64,000 nt of DNA from G016234445 sp964438865 (GCA_964438865.1 CAYTMI010000007.1:62001-126000), one strand, 5' to 3'; positions 33,207 to 43,160 are shown, counted from the stretch's first letter. Program-made: numbers and translations. Notes: generated by a model from the letters alone, not told the origin.

Positions 33207-34268
33207 TTGGCTTTCTTGAACCCTCTCTCTCGCCTGTTCGGCTTTCTCTCCCACGACATCGCCATCGATCTCGGCACGGCGAACACGCTCGTGATGGTGC
33301 GGGGCCGCGGCATCGTCATCGATGAGCCGTCGGTCGTCGCCATCGATCGCAACACCAAGAAGATCCTGGCGATTGGGGCCGAAGCCAAGCGCATGGTGGG
33401 CCGCACCCCCGCCAATATCATCGCTGTCCGCCCGCTCCGCGATGGCGTCATCTCCGACTTCGAAGTCACCGAAAAGATGCTCTCCTACTTCATCCGCTCG
33501 GTGCACGACCGGAACTTCCTCGCCCAGCCGCGCGTCGTGGTCGGCATCCCCAGCGGCGTCACCGAAGTCGAAAAACGCGCCGTCCACGATGCCGCCCTCA
33601 ACGCCGGCGCCCGCAACTGCTACCTCATCGAAGAGCCCATGGCGGCGGCGATCGGCGCCGGCCTCCCGGTGATGGAGGCGGCCGGATGCATGATCGTCGA
33701 CATCGGCGGCGGCACCACCGAGGTTGCCGTCATCTCCCTCGGCGGCATGGTCGTGAGCACTTCCATTCGCGTCGCTGGCGACGAAATGGACCAGGACATC
33801 ATGGCCTATGCCCGCCAGGTCCATAACCTCCTCATCGGCGAACGCACTGCCGAAGAGGTCAAGAAGACGGCCGGTTCTGCGGCGCCGCTGGACCCCGAAG
33901 AGACAGTCGACCTGCGGGGCCGCGATCTCGCTACGGGGCTTCCAAAGTCCGTCGAGGTCAGCACCGTGGAAATCCGCGACGCTCTCGCCGGATCGATCAG
34001 CGCCATCGTCGAAGCCGTCCGTTCGTCCATCGAAGTCACCCCGCCCGAACTCGTCAGCGACCTCATGGCCCACGGCATCGCCCTGGCCGGGGGTGGCGCC
34101 ATGCTCCGCGGGCTGGACCGTCGCCTCAGCCAGGAGACCCGCTTCCCCGTGTACGTCGCCGAAGACCCGCTCCTCTGCGTCGTCCGCGGCGCCGGCGAAG
34201 TGTTAGAAGAACAAACCATGCTCAGCAAGGTTCAGTCTCAGTTAGCTTCGAGGCAGCGCGGGCGTTAG
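33207..34268 (+). CDS. mreB: Rod shape-determining protein MreB
   Basis: A 353-residue actin homologue that polymerises under the inner membrane to guide lateral wall synthesis. ATP-binding phosphate 1 motif IAIDLGTANTLVMV, connect motif LIEEPMAAAIGAGLP, phosphate 2 IVDIGGGTTEVAVISLGG, and adenosine motif GIALAGGGAMLRGLD are all present. The N-terminal FLNPLSRLFGFL is amphipathic and suits membrane binding. TTG start 33207. First gene of the mreBCD-mrdA-rodA operon. Confidence 0.97.
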   Translation: MAFLNPLSRLFGFLSHDIAIDLGTANTLVMVRGRGIVIDEPSVVAIDRNTKKILAIGAEAKRMVGRTPANIIAVRPLRDGVISDFEVTEKMLSYFIRSVHDRNFLAQPRVVVGIPSGVTEVEKRAVHDAALNAGARNCYLIEEPMAAAIGAGLPVMEAAGCMIVDIGGGTTEVAVISLGGMVVSTSIRVAGDEMDQDIMAYARQVHNLLIGERTAEEVKKTAGSAAPLDPEETVDLRGRDLATGLPKSVEVSTVEIRDALAGSISAIVEAVRSSIEVTPPELVSDLMAHGIALAGGGAMLRGLDRRLSQETRFPVYVAEDPLLCVVRGAGEVLEEQTMLSKVQSQLASRQRGR

Positions 34269-34298
34269 CATCTCGTCGCGCCCTGTTACGGTGGTCGC

Positions 34299-35129
34299 AT
34301 GCTGCTCTTTTCTCGGTACACGTGGTGGGTCGGAGCGATGGTCGGCCTCGCCCTGTTCCTCGCCGTCGTCGGCCAGACCGGGTTGTTGCGGCCGTTCCAG
34401 GGGCTTTTCCTCAACGTCACCCAGCCGATCGAGAGCGGCCTCAACGCCGTCTTCCGGCCCGTGGCCTCCTTCCTTTCCGAAGCCGGGAGCCTGAACGAAC
34501 TCCAGGACGAGAACCGCCGCCTGCGGCTCGAAAATGAACGCCTCCAGAACGACGTGAGTGCGCTCCAGTCCGACGCCGACCGGGTGAAGGAACTCGAGGA
34601 GGCGCTCAAGGTGCAGAGCGGCACCGCCATCGAAGCCTCGGTCGCCGCCTCCGTCGTCCATCGCGATTCCTCCGCCTTCACCGACGTCGTCAGCATCGAC
34701 CGCGGCAGTTCCAGCGGGATCAAGACCGGCATGGTCGTGCTTTCGTCACAGGGCACGCTCCTCGGCACGGTGACCAAGACGTTCGACAACCACGCCTTCG
34801 TCCGGCTGATCACCGACAGCCAGAGCAAGGTGGCGGCGGAGATCAAGGAATCCCACGCGGATGGCGTCGTCCGGGGCACCGCCAACCGCGGCCTCGCATT
34901 GGAACTGGCGCAGGCCGACATCAAGGTTGGCGACCTCGTGGTCACGTCTGGATTGGGTGGCAACTACCCCCCCGACATCCCGATCGGCAGGGTGTCGAAG
35001 GTTTCCGGAACGTCCCAGGACCTCTTCCGAAAGGTCGAGCTTGAATCGCTCGTGCGCGTCTCCACGGCCCGGACGGTCCTCGTCCTGACGAGTTTCGTGC
35101 CCCAGCGGCTGGACCTGGACGCCGAATGA
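34299..35129 (+). CDS. mreC: Rod shape-determining protein MreC
   Basis: A 276-residue bitopic protein: one N-terminal membrane span (WWVGAMVGLALFLAVVGQTG), a coiled coil at about 65-105 (ELQDENRRLRLENERLQNDV), then the beta-barrel MreC domain with IDRGSSSGIKTGMVVLSSQG and GLGGNYPPDIPIGRV. It links MreB to the periplasmic or extracytoplasmic wall enzymes. TACGGT lies six bases before the ATG without a ribosome binding site, so an internal leaderless promoter may start here. Confidence 0.95.
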   Translation: MLLFSRYTWWVGAMVGLALFLAVVGQTGLLRPFQGLFLNVTQPIESGLNAVFRPVASFLSEAGSLNELQDENRRLRLENERLQNDVSALQSDADRVKELEEALKVQSGTAIEASVAASVVHRDSSAFTDVVSIDRGSSSGIKTGMVVLSSQGTLLGTVTKTFDNHAFVRLITDSQSKVAAEIKESHADGVVRGTANRGLALELAQADIKVGDLVVTSGLGGNYPPDIPIGRVSKVSGTSQDLFRKVELESLVRVSTARTVLVLTSFVPQRLDLDAE

Positions 35130-35638
35130 GAGCGGCGATGACGGGTGCGGCGCTCCTCCTCGCGGCCCTCGCCCAGGTGACGGTGGCGAGCCTCTTCCCG
35201 TGGCAGGCGGCGCTCCCGGACCTGGCGCTGCTGACGCTCCTGCTGTTCGCGGCCTTCGCCGGGCCAGCCACGGTGATGGTCGGGCTCCCGCTGCTCGCCC
35301 TCTCCCTCGGGTTCGCGTCCGACCGGTCGCCGGCGCTCATCCTCCTCGCCTACCTCCCACTCCTCCCGATCGCGGCCAGCCTCGAACAGACGGCCCTACC
35401 ACTGAACCGCTATACGACCTGGCTGCTGGCCGGGCTGGCGACAGGCGCCTGGGCCCGGGTCGTCCTTGCCCTCGGGGCCATCGCACAGGGCGCCAGCGCC
35501 GACCTCAGCGTCGTCGTGTTCCGGCTAGTGCTGCCCGGTCTCGTGCTCGATGGGTTGCTCCTCAGCATGGTCTACCTCCCCGTCCGGGCCTTCGGCTGGG
35601 AAGCGCGGGGCCCATCGCTCCAACAAGGGAGGTGGTGA
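35126..35638 (+). CDS. mreD: Rod shape-determining protein MreD
   Basis: A 170-residue protein with about five hydrophobic spans and little else, the usual character of MreD. Its ATG overlaps the mreC stop by four bases (ATGA). Identification relies on topology and position between mreC and mrdA. Confidence 0.88.
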   Translation: MRAAMTGAALLLAALAQVTVASLFPWQAALPDLALLTLLLFAAFAGPATVMVGLPLLALSLGFASDRSPALILLAYLPLLPIAASLEQTALPLNRYTTWLLAGLATGAWARVVLALGAIAQGASADLSVVVFRLVLPGLVLDGLLLSMVYLPVRAFGWEARGPSLQQGRW

Positions 35639-35681
35639 TCATGATGGTCGCGTCAGGGGTAGCGTCTGAAGGGAGCGGGTC

Positions 35682-37607
35682 ATGAGCATCCTCGGTGACG
35701 GGTTCCGGGGTGCCCCGGGGACCAGCCGCAACCGCCCCCACGGCAACCTCGCGGCGCTCAAGCTGGCGGTCATCCTGCTCTTCAGCATCCTCGTGCTGCG
35801 CCTCGGGTACATGCAGATCGTCAACGGCGACGCCTACGCCCTGCGTTCCCGGGAAAACCACATCATCGCGACCAACATCCTCCCGCCGCGCGGCCTGATC
35901 CTCGATCGCAACGGCGCACCATTGGTCAACAATGTTGGCATATATACAGCCACGATCGTCCCCGAACTCCTCCCCGATGGCGAGGACGACAGGTACGCCA
36001 TCTATCAGCGTCTCGAGCAGCTCCTCGGGGTGCCCGCACTCGAGATCCGCCAGCGGGTGGTCGACGCCGAGGACGCGCGACGGGCCCACCTCGAACTCGC
36101 CATCAAGAAGTACCTGACGAAGCCGCAGGCGCTGCAGCTGGAGGAAGCCTCCACCGACATGCCCGGCGTCAGCCTCACCATCACTCCCGGCCGCGAATAC
36201 ATCGCGGGGACCGCTTTCAGCCACATTCTCGGCTTCATCGGCGCCCAGACTCCCGAAGAGCGGCCCGAACTGAAGAAGCAGGGCTACGCCATCAACGAAC
36301 CCGTCGGCAAAGACGGCATCGAAGCGTGGTACGAGGACGAACTCCGGGGCCAGATCGGCCTGAGCGCGACCGAGCGCGACGCCCAGGGGCACGTCATCCA
36401 GGCTCTCAAGACGAAGGAACCGGTGGCCGGCAATAGCCTCACCCTGGCCATCGATGCGGGACTCCAGGAGTTCGTCGCCCAACTGCTCGAAGACTCGCTC
36501 GAATCGGCCGGGACCACGGCTACCACCGCCGCTGCCGTGGTGATGAGCGCGAAGACCGGCGCGATCTATTCCATCGTCACCCTCCCCGTCTACGACAACA
36601 ACATCTTCGGCCGGCCCGACGCACGGGGCCAGGAATATCAGGCGCTGCTCGACGATCCGCGAAAGCCCTTCCTCAACCGCACCCTCACGGCCGAGGCCCC
36701 CGGGTCAACCTTCAAGCTGGTCACCGCCAGCGCCGGCCTCCAGAACGGGAACATCACCACGGCGTCCAACCGCACCGTCACCTCGACCATCCTCGAAATC
36801 AAGGGTGAGAACGGCGTCATCTACCCGCTGACCGACTGGCGCGCGCACGGCTACGTGGACTTCTACAAGGCGATCGCCTGGTCTTCGAACCACTTCTTCT
36901 TCCAGGCGTCCTGCGGCATCGCCCAGGAAGGCATCCGCGGCATGGGCAAGAACCCGGAGGAATCGGCTGCTGTCCTCGCCCACTACGCGCGTGGCTTCGG
37001 CTTCGGACAGGCCACCGGCATTGACCTTTATGGCGAAGGCGATGGCAGGGTCCCCACTCCGGACTGGAAGCGCCGCCTCTTCGCCGGACCGCAGTTCAAC
37101 GAAAACGACCGCGACTGGTTCCTGGCCGACACCTGCTTCATGGGCATCGGCCAGGGCGACGTTACAGCCACGCCCATCCAGGTCGCCCGCATGACCGCCG
37201 CCGTTGCTAACGGCGGAAAACTGCTCACGCCGCGGCTCGTCAAGGACGTCGTCTCCCCGGACGGCAAGACCGTGGAGACACTGAAGCCGGAATGGAAGCA
37301 GGTGCCGGTCGATGCGACGAACCTCGCAGCCGTCCGCCAGGGCATGCTCCTCTCCGTGAACGAAGGCGCCGGCCAACGAGCCTACGTCGCCGGACTCGGG
37401 ATCGCCGGCAAGACAGGTACGGCCGAATTTGGCCCGGTCCTCGCGGATGGCAAGCAGGCCCAGCACGCCTGGTTCACCGGCTTCGCGCCGTATGACGACC
37501 CGGAAGTTGTGGTGACCGTCTACTTCGACCTCGGCGTCGGCGGCGACAAGGCTGCCCCCGTCGCGGCCCGCATCTTCGAATACTTCTCGGAAAACGTGAC
37601 CCCGTGA
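35682..37607 (+). CDS. mrdA: Penicillin-binding protein 2, elongation transpeptidase
   Basis: A 641-residue class B PBP. One N-terminal membrane span (LKLAVILLFSILVLRLGYMQI), a pedestal with RGLILDRNGAPLVNN, and a transpeptidase with the three penicillin-fold motifs: STFK (Ser342-Lys345), SSN (401-403) and KTG (577-579). It cross-links peptidoglycan during elongation with RodA. ATG 35682 has GGGAGCGGG before it, 43 bases after mreD. Confidence 0.96.
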   Translation: MSILGDGFRGAPGTSRNRPHGNLAALKLAVILLFSILVLRLGYMQIVNGDAYALRSRENHIIATNILPPRGLILDRNGAPLVNNVGIYTATIVPELLPDGEDDRYAIYQRLEQLLGVPALEIRQRVVDAEDARRAHLELAIKKYLTKPQALQLEEASTDMPGVSLTITPGREYIAGTAFSHILGFIGAQTPEERPELKKQGYAINEPVGKDGIEAWYEDELRGQIGLSATERDAQGHVIQALKTKEPVAGNSLTLAIDAGLQEFVAQLLEDSLESAGTTATTAAAVVMSAKTGAIYSIVTLPVYDNNIFGRPDARGQEYQALLDDPRKPFLNRTLTAEAPGSTFKLVTASAGLQNGNITTASNRTVTSTILEIKGENGVIYPLTDWRAHGYVDFYKAIAWSSNHFFFQASCGIAQEGIRGMGKNPEESAAVLAHYARGFGFGQATGIDLYGEGDGRVPTPDWKRRLFAGPQFNENDRDWFLADTCFMGIGQGDVTATPIQVARMTAAVANGGKLLTPRLVKDVVSPDGKTVETLKPEWKQVPVDATNLAAVRQGMLLSVNEGAGQRAYVAGLGIAGKTGTAEFGPVLADGKQAQHAWFTGFAPYDDPEVVVTVYFDLGVGGDKAAPVAARIFEYFSENVTP

Positions 37608-38740
37608 CCGCCCGCGCCGGCGCCTTCCGCGGCTGGGACAGGTTCGACTACCTGCTCATGTTGGCGTCGTTCTGCCTGGTGGGGTTCGGGCTTGTCCTCA
37701 TCTACAGTGGCTCGGTGCAGGCCTACAGCGGCCCTGTCGCCAGTTTCTCCAACCCGGTCGCCAAACAGACGCTCTTCGCGGTGGTCAGCATCGGCGTGAT
37801 GCTGCTCGTTTCGAAGCTCGACTACCACTACCTCACCCACTACGCCTGGGTCCTGTATGGGCTCTCGATTCTCTCGCTGGTTGCCATCCTTCTGATCGGC
37901 CAGACGCAGTACGGGTCGACCCGGTGGTTCGACCTCGGTCCCATCCAGGTGCAGCCGTCGGAGTTCGCGAAACTGGCGACGGTCCTGACGCTTGCTCGCT
38001 TCTTCAGCGAACACGGCGGCGACGCCCGCGACCTGAAGGCGCTGGTGCTGTCGCTGCTCATCGTGGTGCCCCCGGCGGGCCTCGTCTTCATCGAACCCGA
38101 CCTCGGGACGAGCATCGTCTTCGGCGCCATCTGGGTTGGCGTCGTCCTCGTCGCGGGTGTCAGCCGGGGCCACTTGCTGGTGCTCGGCGCCGCCTGCTTC
38201 GCCATCGCCCCATTCGCCTGGACCTTCGCGGTGGCCGACTACCAGGTCGAACGCATCTCCGTGCTGGTCGACCCCTACGAAGACCAGGGTGGACTCGGCG
38301 CCGGTTACAACAACATCCAGGCCGAGATCGCGGTCGGTTCAGGCCAGGTCTTCGGCAAGGGCCTCACGAACGGCGAACAGACCCAGTTCGGCTACCTGAA
38401 GGTCCCGACCAAGGACTTCATCTTCAGCGTCCTCGGCGAAGAGACGGGCTTCGCGGGGGCGATGGTACTCTTCTCGCTCTTCATCCTCTTGCTCTGGCGA
38501 GGCATTCGCGCCGCCCAGATCGCCGGAGACGCCGCGGGGCAACTGGTGGCCGTCGGCATTGTCCTCCTGATCCTCACGCAGACGTTCATCAACGTGGCCG
38601 TGAACCTCGGCCTCTTCCCCGTGACCGGCATCCCCCTGCCGTTCGTCAGCCAGGGGGGCAGTTCCTTGATGAGCCTGTTCATCTCGCTCGGCATCCTCCA
38701 GAGCATCATCATGCGCCACCGGGCCTACCGGCAGACGTAA
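37604..38740 (+). CDS. rodA: RodA-type SEDS peptidoglycan glycosyltransferase
   Basis: A 378-residue SEDS membrane protein with about ten spans. Typical blocks are QYGSTRWFDLGPIQVQPSEFAKL, FIEPDLGTS (the conserved Glu/Asp loop), NIQAEIAVGSGQVFGKGL, FIFSVLGEETGF and GIPLPFVSQGGSSLMSLF. It polymerises glycan strands with PBP2. GTG start overlaps the mrdA stop by four bases (GTGA). Confidence 0.96.
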   Translation: MTARAGAFRGWDRFDYLLMLASFCLVGFGLVLIYSGSVQAYSGPVASFSNPVAKQTLFAVVSIGVMLLVSKLDYHYLTHYAWVLYGLSILSLVAILLIGQTQYGSTRWFDLGPIQVQPSEFAKLATVLTLARFFSEHGGDARDLKALVLSLLIVVPPAGLVFIEPDLGTSIVFGAIWVGVVLVAGVSRGHLLVLGAACFAIAPFAWTFAVADYQVERISVLVDPYEDQGGLGAGYNNIQAEIAVGSGQVFGKGLTNGEQTQFGYLKVPTKDFIFSVLGEETGFAGAMVLFSLFILLLWRGIRAAQIAGDAAGQLVAVGIVLLILTQTFINVAVNLGLFPVTGIPLPFVSQGGSSLMSLFISLGILQSIIMRHRAYRQT

Positions 38741-38741
38741 C

Positions 38742-40106
38742 TCAGGCGGACTTCAGCGCGGCGAGCAGGTCACGGACGGTCGCCGTGGGGATGGCCGTGA
38801 CGCCCTCGACGCCCTTCGTCCCTGGCGGCACGTAACAGCGCCGGAAGCCAAGCCGCCCGAGTTCCGCGAGCCGGCGCTGGGCCTGCTGCACCCCCCGGAT
38901 CGCCCCGGAAAGCGCGACTTCGCCGAGGAATGCCGTCCCCGGGGGCAGCGGCCGATCGCCGATCGCCGAGGCCAGGGCGGCGATGACCGCGAGATCCGCG
39001 CCCGAATCCCGGAGCCGCAGCCCGCCCGAGACGGTGGCGACGACGTCCATCTGCCCCGCGTTCATCCCCCCGCGTCGCGCCAGCACCGCCAGCAGCAGGT
39101 GGAGCCGCGCCGTCTCCAGCCCCGATGCGATCCGCCGCGGCGAGGCGAGGAACGACGGCACCGCCAGCGCTTGCACTTCGACCGCGATCGGCCGGGTGCC
39201 TTCGATGACAGCCGTCACCGCGCAGCCGCTCGCCGATTGGTCGATGGCGTCGAGGAAAGCGGCGCTGGGGTTTTCGACGCTCCGCAAACCCTCCCCGGTC
39301 ATCTCAAACACCCCCACCTCGTCGGTCGCGCCGAAGCGGTTCTTCACCGCCCGCAGCACCCGGAGCGCCCCGCCTTCCGCGCCTTCAAAGTAGAGCACCG
39401 CATCGACGAGGTGTTCGAGGAGACGTGGCCCGGCGATCTCGCCGCCTTTGGTCACGTGCCCGGTGAGGACTGTGGCGATCTCGTTCGATTTCGCCCAGCC
39501 AACCAGCCGCGCGCCTGCTTCCGCCAGTTGGGCCGGTCCCCCCGAGCGCGTCTCCAGCCCCTCAACGTAGATCGACTGGATTGAGTCGATGATCGTCACC
39601 GAAGCTCCTATCGCTTCGGCCGCGGCAAGCGCGCTTTCCAGGTTCGTCTCCGGGACGAGGGTGATCCCGTCGCCGGAGACCCCCAGCCGCGAGGCGCGAA
39701 GCCGCACCTGCCGGGGCGACTCTTCGCCGCAGACGTAGGCGACGGTCCGCCCGGCTGCCGCCAGCCTCGCTGCCGCCTGGAGGACGAGGGTCGACTTGCC
39801 GATCCCGGGGTCTCCGCCGACCAGGACGAGCGAGCCCGGGACCATCCCCCCGCCGAGGACGCGGTCGAACTCCGGGATCTCCGTGAGGAGGCGCCGCCCG
39901 GGCTCGTCCGGCACTTCCGAGAGAGCGATGGTCCGAGCCGGGAGGGCCGTAGCGCTCCCTCCGCCGCGTGTGGCCGGCCCGGGGCGGGCGCTCTTTTCGA
40001 ACTGTTCGAGGGTGTTCCAGGCCTGGCACTGCTGGCAGCGGCCCGCATACGCCGCTGCTTCGGAGCCGCAGGCCGAACACCGGTAGCCGCGCTGGACTTT
40101 CGCCAT
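38742..40106 (-). CDS. radA: DNA repair protein RadA
   Basis: A 454-residue RecA-like branch-migration protein. Zinc finger CSAC-x(8)-CQQC at the N-terminus, Walker A GGDPGIGKSTL, the RadA-specific KNRFG motif (VKNRFGATDEVGVFEM) and a C-terminal Lon-protease-like domain ending near PPGTKGVEG. TACCAT lies seven bases before the ATG (40106) with no ribosome binding site, so the mRNA is probably leaderless. It converges on rodA with a one-base gap. Confidence 0.96.
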   Translation of the reverse strand: MAKVQRGYRCSACGSEAAAYAGRCQQCQAWNTLEQFEKSARPGPATRGGGSATALPARTIALSEVPDEPGRRLLTEIPEFDRVLGGGMVPGSLVLVGGDPGIGKSTLVLQAAARLAAAGRTVAYVCGEESPRQVRLRASRLGVSGDGITLVPETNLESALAAAEAIGASVTIIDSIQSIYVEGLETRSGGPAQLAEAGARLVGWAKSNEIATVLTGHVTKGGEIAGPRLLEHLVDAVLYFEGAEGGALRVLRAVKNRFGATDEVGVFEMTGEGLRSVENPSAAFLDAIDQSASGCAVTAVIEGTRPIAVEVQALAVPSFLASPRRIASGLETARLHLLLAVLARRGGMNAGQMDVVATVSGGLRLRDSGADLAVIAALASAIGDRPLPPGTAFLGEVALSGAIRGVQQAQRRLAELGRLGFRRCYVPPGTKGVEGVTAIPTATVRDLLAALKSA

Positions 40107-40191
40107 GGAGCGGATGGTACGGGAATCGCGCGCTCCGGGCCGGTTGGTGGGCGGGGCGGGCGAACCGCTACACTCCGCGCGAGGTGAACCC

Positions 40192-40635
40192 ATGTCCATG
40201 GCCATGACGCGCGCCGAGCGCGAAGCCTTCCTCGCGGACGTCCACGTCGGCGTCCTCAGCGTCGACGAACCGGGCCGGGGACCGCTCGCTGTCCCGATCT
40301 GGTACTGGTACCGTCCGGGCGGCGACATCCATATGGTCACCGGCGCCGATTCCCGGAAGGGCCGACTGCTCCGGCTGGCGACGCGCGCGACGCTGGTGGT
40401 CCAGACCGAAGCCCCACCCTACAAGTACGCCAGTGTCGAAGGGTCGCTGAGCCTGGGCGTCCCGGAGTACGACCGCGACGTCCGCCAGGTGGCCCACCGC
40501 TACCTCGGCCCGGCCTTCGGCGAGCAGTACCTGAAGTCCAGCGGCAGCGGGGAGAGCGTCGCCGGGCAGCTCCTGGTGCGGATCACCCCCGAGCGCTGGC
40601 TGACGGTCGACTACGGGAAGGCCGGCCTCGGCTGA
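40192..40635 (+). CDS. PPOX-fold flavin/F420-binding protein
   Basis: A 147-residue split-barrel protein: MTRAEREAFLADVHVGVLSV, GPLAVPIWYWYRPGGDIHMVTG, KGRLLRLATRATLVVQTE. The family includes FMN-, F420- and haem-binding members. A TACACT box and then GAGGTGA as ribosome binding site precede ATG 40192. No operon partner is evident. Confidence 0.85.
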   Translation: MSMAMTRAEREAFLADVHVGVLSVDEPGRGPLAVPIWYWYRPGGDIHMVTGADSRKGRLLRLATRATLVVQTEAPPYKYASVEGSLSLGVPEYDRDVRQVAHRYLGPAFGEQYLKSSGSGESVAGQLLVRITPERWLTVDYGKAGLG

Positions 40636-40690
40636 GATTCGTCCCGCGTTGGAGCTGTCGCCCCGCGGGCGTGGACGCTACGCTCGAAGC

Positions 40691-41176
40691 ATGGCCCTCC
40701 AGCCCGAAGAACTTTCCGACCTGGAAGTCGCGCTCCTCGGCGTGCTCTCGATCGGCCTGCCCCCGGCGCGGGTGGCCGGGAGCGAAACCTTCCGCGTCGA
40801 CCACGTGACGGCGGTCGTGGCCGGGCTCCTCGCCCAGGACCGCCGCGAAGTCCACCTCGAAGCCGATGGCCTCCGGGCGACCCTGGCATTCCGGCACGCT
40901 CTGCGCGATGTCATCCTTACGCTCGGGGAGCGGGGGGTGCTCGCGGCGAGCCAGCCGGCGGGGATGCCGGCCGCATCCGGTGGCTTCGAGGCCGGCCTCG
41001 AACTCGACCTCGTCGACCCGGACGAACACCCGGCAGTGCTCGACCGCCACCTCGGCCAGCTCTGCATGGAGCGGCTATTCAACGTCCCCGCCGTCTATCC
41101 CTACCTGATGGAGCGCTATTCCAGCAGCGGCGAGGTCTGGCGACGCATCCGCGAAGCCGGCTACGCGCGCGACTGA
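40691..41176 (+). CDS. Hypothetical protein
   Basis: A 161-residue acidic protein (LQPEELSDLEVALLGVLSIGLPP) predicted helix/strand mixed, without cysteine motifs, signal peptide or recognised domain. TACGCT ends six bases before ATG 40691 and there is no ribosome binding site, suggesting a leaderless mRNA. It converges on the quinone oxidoreductase gene. Confidence 0.6.
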   Translation: MALQPEELSDLEVALLGVLSIGLPPARVAGSETFRVDHVTAVVAGLLAQDRREVHLEADGLRATLAFRHALRDVILTLGERGVLAASQPAGMPAASGGFEAGLELDLVDPDEHPAVLDRHLGQLCMERLFNVPAVYPYLMERYSSSGEVWRRIREAGYARD

Positions 41177-41195
41177 CGCCTCCCCCACGCCCGCG

Positions 41196-42179
41196 CTACG
41201 GCGAGAGCACAATCTTGCCGAAGTTCGCGTTCGTTTCCATGTACTCCTGGGCGGCGCCGGCTTCGGCCAGCGGGAAGACGCGGTCGACGATGACCTTCAC
41301 CCGGCCGCTGGCGATGTGGGGGATGACGCCCTTTTCGAACGCGCGGGTCGCCTGCGCCTTCTCTTCCAGCGAACGCGCCCGCAGCGTCGTCCCGCACACC
41401 CGCAGCCGCTTGGTGAGGAGCATCCCGAGGTTCGCCTGGGTGACGGCGCCGCCCATCAGCCCGACGATCACCATCCGGCCTTTCGGCGCCATCGCCCGCA
41501 TGTTGCGCTCCCAGTAGGAAGCGCCGATGACATCGAGCACGACGTCCACGCCGCTCCCGCCGGTGGCTTCGAGGCACTCGTCGGCGAAGTCCTGTGTGTT
41601 GTAGTTGACCCCGACATCCATGCCGAGGACCGCCGCCCGCGCGAGCTTCTCTTCGCTGCTGGCGGTGCCGATGACCAGGCTGGCGCCCATCACCTTCGCA
41701 ATCTGGACCGCCGCCACGCCGACGCCCGACCCCACCGCATGGATGAGCACGGTTTCGCCCGCCACCATGTCGCACTGGCGAAGGGCGTCGTGCGCGGTGA
41801 TGTAAACCTCAGGGGTCGCCCCCGCTTCTTCCCACGACAGGTTCGCGGGGACCCTCGTCGCCAACCGCTGGTTGATGGAAACCATCTCCGCATAGGCGCC
41901 GCCGGCCATCAGCCCCATCACGCGGTCCCCGGCCGCGAACCCGGTCACGCGCTCGCCGGCGCGGACGACTTCCCCGGCGAATTCGAGCCCCGGGACTTCG
42001 AACTCCGGTTTCGGCCCGGGTTGCGGGTATTGCCCCCGCCGTTGGAGCGTGTCGGCGCGGTTCAACGCCGCCGCCCGGACGCGGACCAGGAGATCGTCCG
42101 GCCCCGCCAACGGTTCCGGGATGTCGCGATACTGGAGGACTTCGGGCCCACCGGGAGCAGAGATGACAATCGCTTTCAT
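41196..42179 (-). CDS. NAD(P)H:quinone oxidoreductase, PIG3-type MDR
   Basis: A 327-residue zinc-free medium-chain reductase. MKAIVISAPGGPEVLQYRDIPEPLAGPDDLLVRVRAAALNRADTLQRRGQYP-type opening (visible in blocks), the NADPH turn HAVGSGVGVAAVQIAK, and the C-terminal FPLAEAGAAQEYMETNANFGKIVL are characteristic of the PIG3/TP53I3 branch. No zinc ligands. TAGACT lies seven bases before the ATG, with no ribosome binding site, so the mRNA may be leaderless. Confidence 0.9.
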   Translation of the reverse strand: MKAIVISAPGGPEVLQYRDIPEPLAGPDDLLVRVRAAALNRADTLQRRGQYPQPGPKPEFEVPGLEFAGEVVRAGERVTGFAAGDRVMGLMAGGAYAEMVSINQRLATRVPANLSWEEAGATPEVYITAHDALRQCDMVAGETVLIHAVGSGVGVAAVQIAKVMGASLVIGTASSEEKLARAAVLGMDVGVNYNTQDFADECLEATGGSGVDVVLDVIGASYWERNMRAMAPKGRMVIVGLMGGAVTQANLGMLLTKRLRVCGTTLRARSLEEKAQATRAFEKGVIPHIASGRVKVIVDRVFPLAEAGAAQEYMETNANFGKIVLSP

Positions 42180-42269
42180 GCCTCGAAGTCTACCCCTCCC
42201 GGCAAGTCCCCGTGGCGAACCCCCGGTGCGAACGGCGGCGGGCCGAGGGTGGGCCCTATACTCGGGACT

Positions 42270-43160
42270 GTGAGCTTTTCTCCCCGCCCCATCGGCCGTT
42301 TCCTTGTGCGCGCTGCCGCCATCGAAGATGCAGGCGCCATCGCGGCGCTCCTCACGGCTGCCTTTCCGGAGCCTGAGGACCCCCCGGAAGTGCGAGCGGC
42401 AACCGCGGAGTCGGTGGGCATCCTCCTCCAGACCGGCCACGACATCCTCGTCGCGATGGACGGCGGCGTGGTTTGCGGCGCCGCCCGCCGTCGTGACAGT
42501 GACGGCATCGCCTGGTTCGACCTCCTCGCTTCGCGCTGCCCCGGCGCCGGGCGAGCCCTTGTCCGGGCGCTAGAGACGTCGGCCCAGGACCGCGGCATCC
42601 GCCTCATCCGTATTGAGTGCCCGGACGCCTACCCCCTGCCCGACCTCTTCGCGCGATGGGGCTATCTCCCGGTCGGACGCGCGCGGGGTGCGCCGGGCGA
42701 GTTGGGGTCGCTCACCCTCGAAAAACGCCTGCCGCTGCTCACCGTCCGCGAACAACGGCGCACCGACGCCGCCGCCATCGCCGCCATCACCGGCGAGGAC
42801 CCCTGGCCCTACGAACAGGGCCACCGCCCGGGCTGCTTCGTCCTCGCCGACGGCGACCGCGTTACCGGCGTCATCACCGTTCGAGACGACCGCCTGGGCA
42901 CCGCCGAAATCGCCGAGCCCGCGATCTTCGAACCCTACCGCGGCCGCGGCCTCGAACTCTGGATGATCGACCGGGCCACCATCTACGCCGAAACCCGCGG
43001 CTTCCACACCGCCACCCTGCCGGCGACGCCGCTCACCAACGCCTTCCGCCGGGACCTCGAAGACCGCCGCTGGTTCCCCGCCGAAGGCGTGGCCGGCGCG
43101 CCCTACAGCCGCCAGCTCGAAGCCCGCGCCGAAGAGGGCCTCGGAGACCCCTACGACTGA
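42270..43160 (+). CDS. Tandem GNAT-fold acetyltransferase
   Basis: A 296-residue protein with two GNAT-like halves. The first (about 12-150) has VRAAAIEDAGAIAALLTAAF and a CPGAGRALVRALE turn. The second (about 160-290) has a cleaner acetyl-CoA loop YRGRGLELWMIDRAT. Only one half may be catalytic. TATACT lies seven bases before GTG 42270, which fixes the start and suggests a leaderless mRNA. Substrate unknown. Confidence 0.78.
   Translation: MSFSPRPIGRFLVRAAAIEDAGAIAALLTAAFPEPEDPPEVRAATAESVGILLQTGHDILVAMDGGVVCGAARRRDSDGIAWFDLLASRCPGAGRALVRALETSAQDRGIRLIRIECPDAYPLPDLFARWGYLPVGRARGAPGELGSLTLEKRLPLLTVREQRRTDAAAIAAITGEDPWPYEQGHRPGCFVLADGDRVTGVITVRDDRLGTAEIAEPAIFEPYRGRGLELWMIDRATIYAETRGFHTATLPATPLTNAFRRDLEDRRWFPAEGVAGAPYSRQLEARAEEGLGDPYD

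Noticed and set aside
41316..42269. A 614-codon open frame on the plus strand that runs from 41316 into the GNAT gene
   Set aside because: Its first half is antisense to the quinone oxidoreductase gene and has no protein character; the real gene starts at GTG 42270 next to a -10 box.
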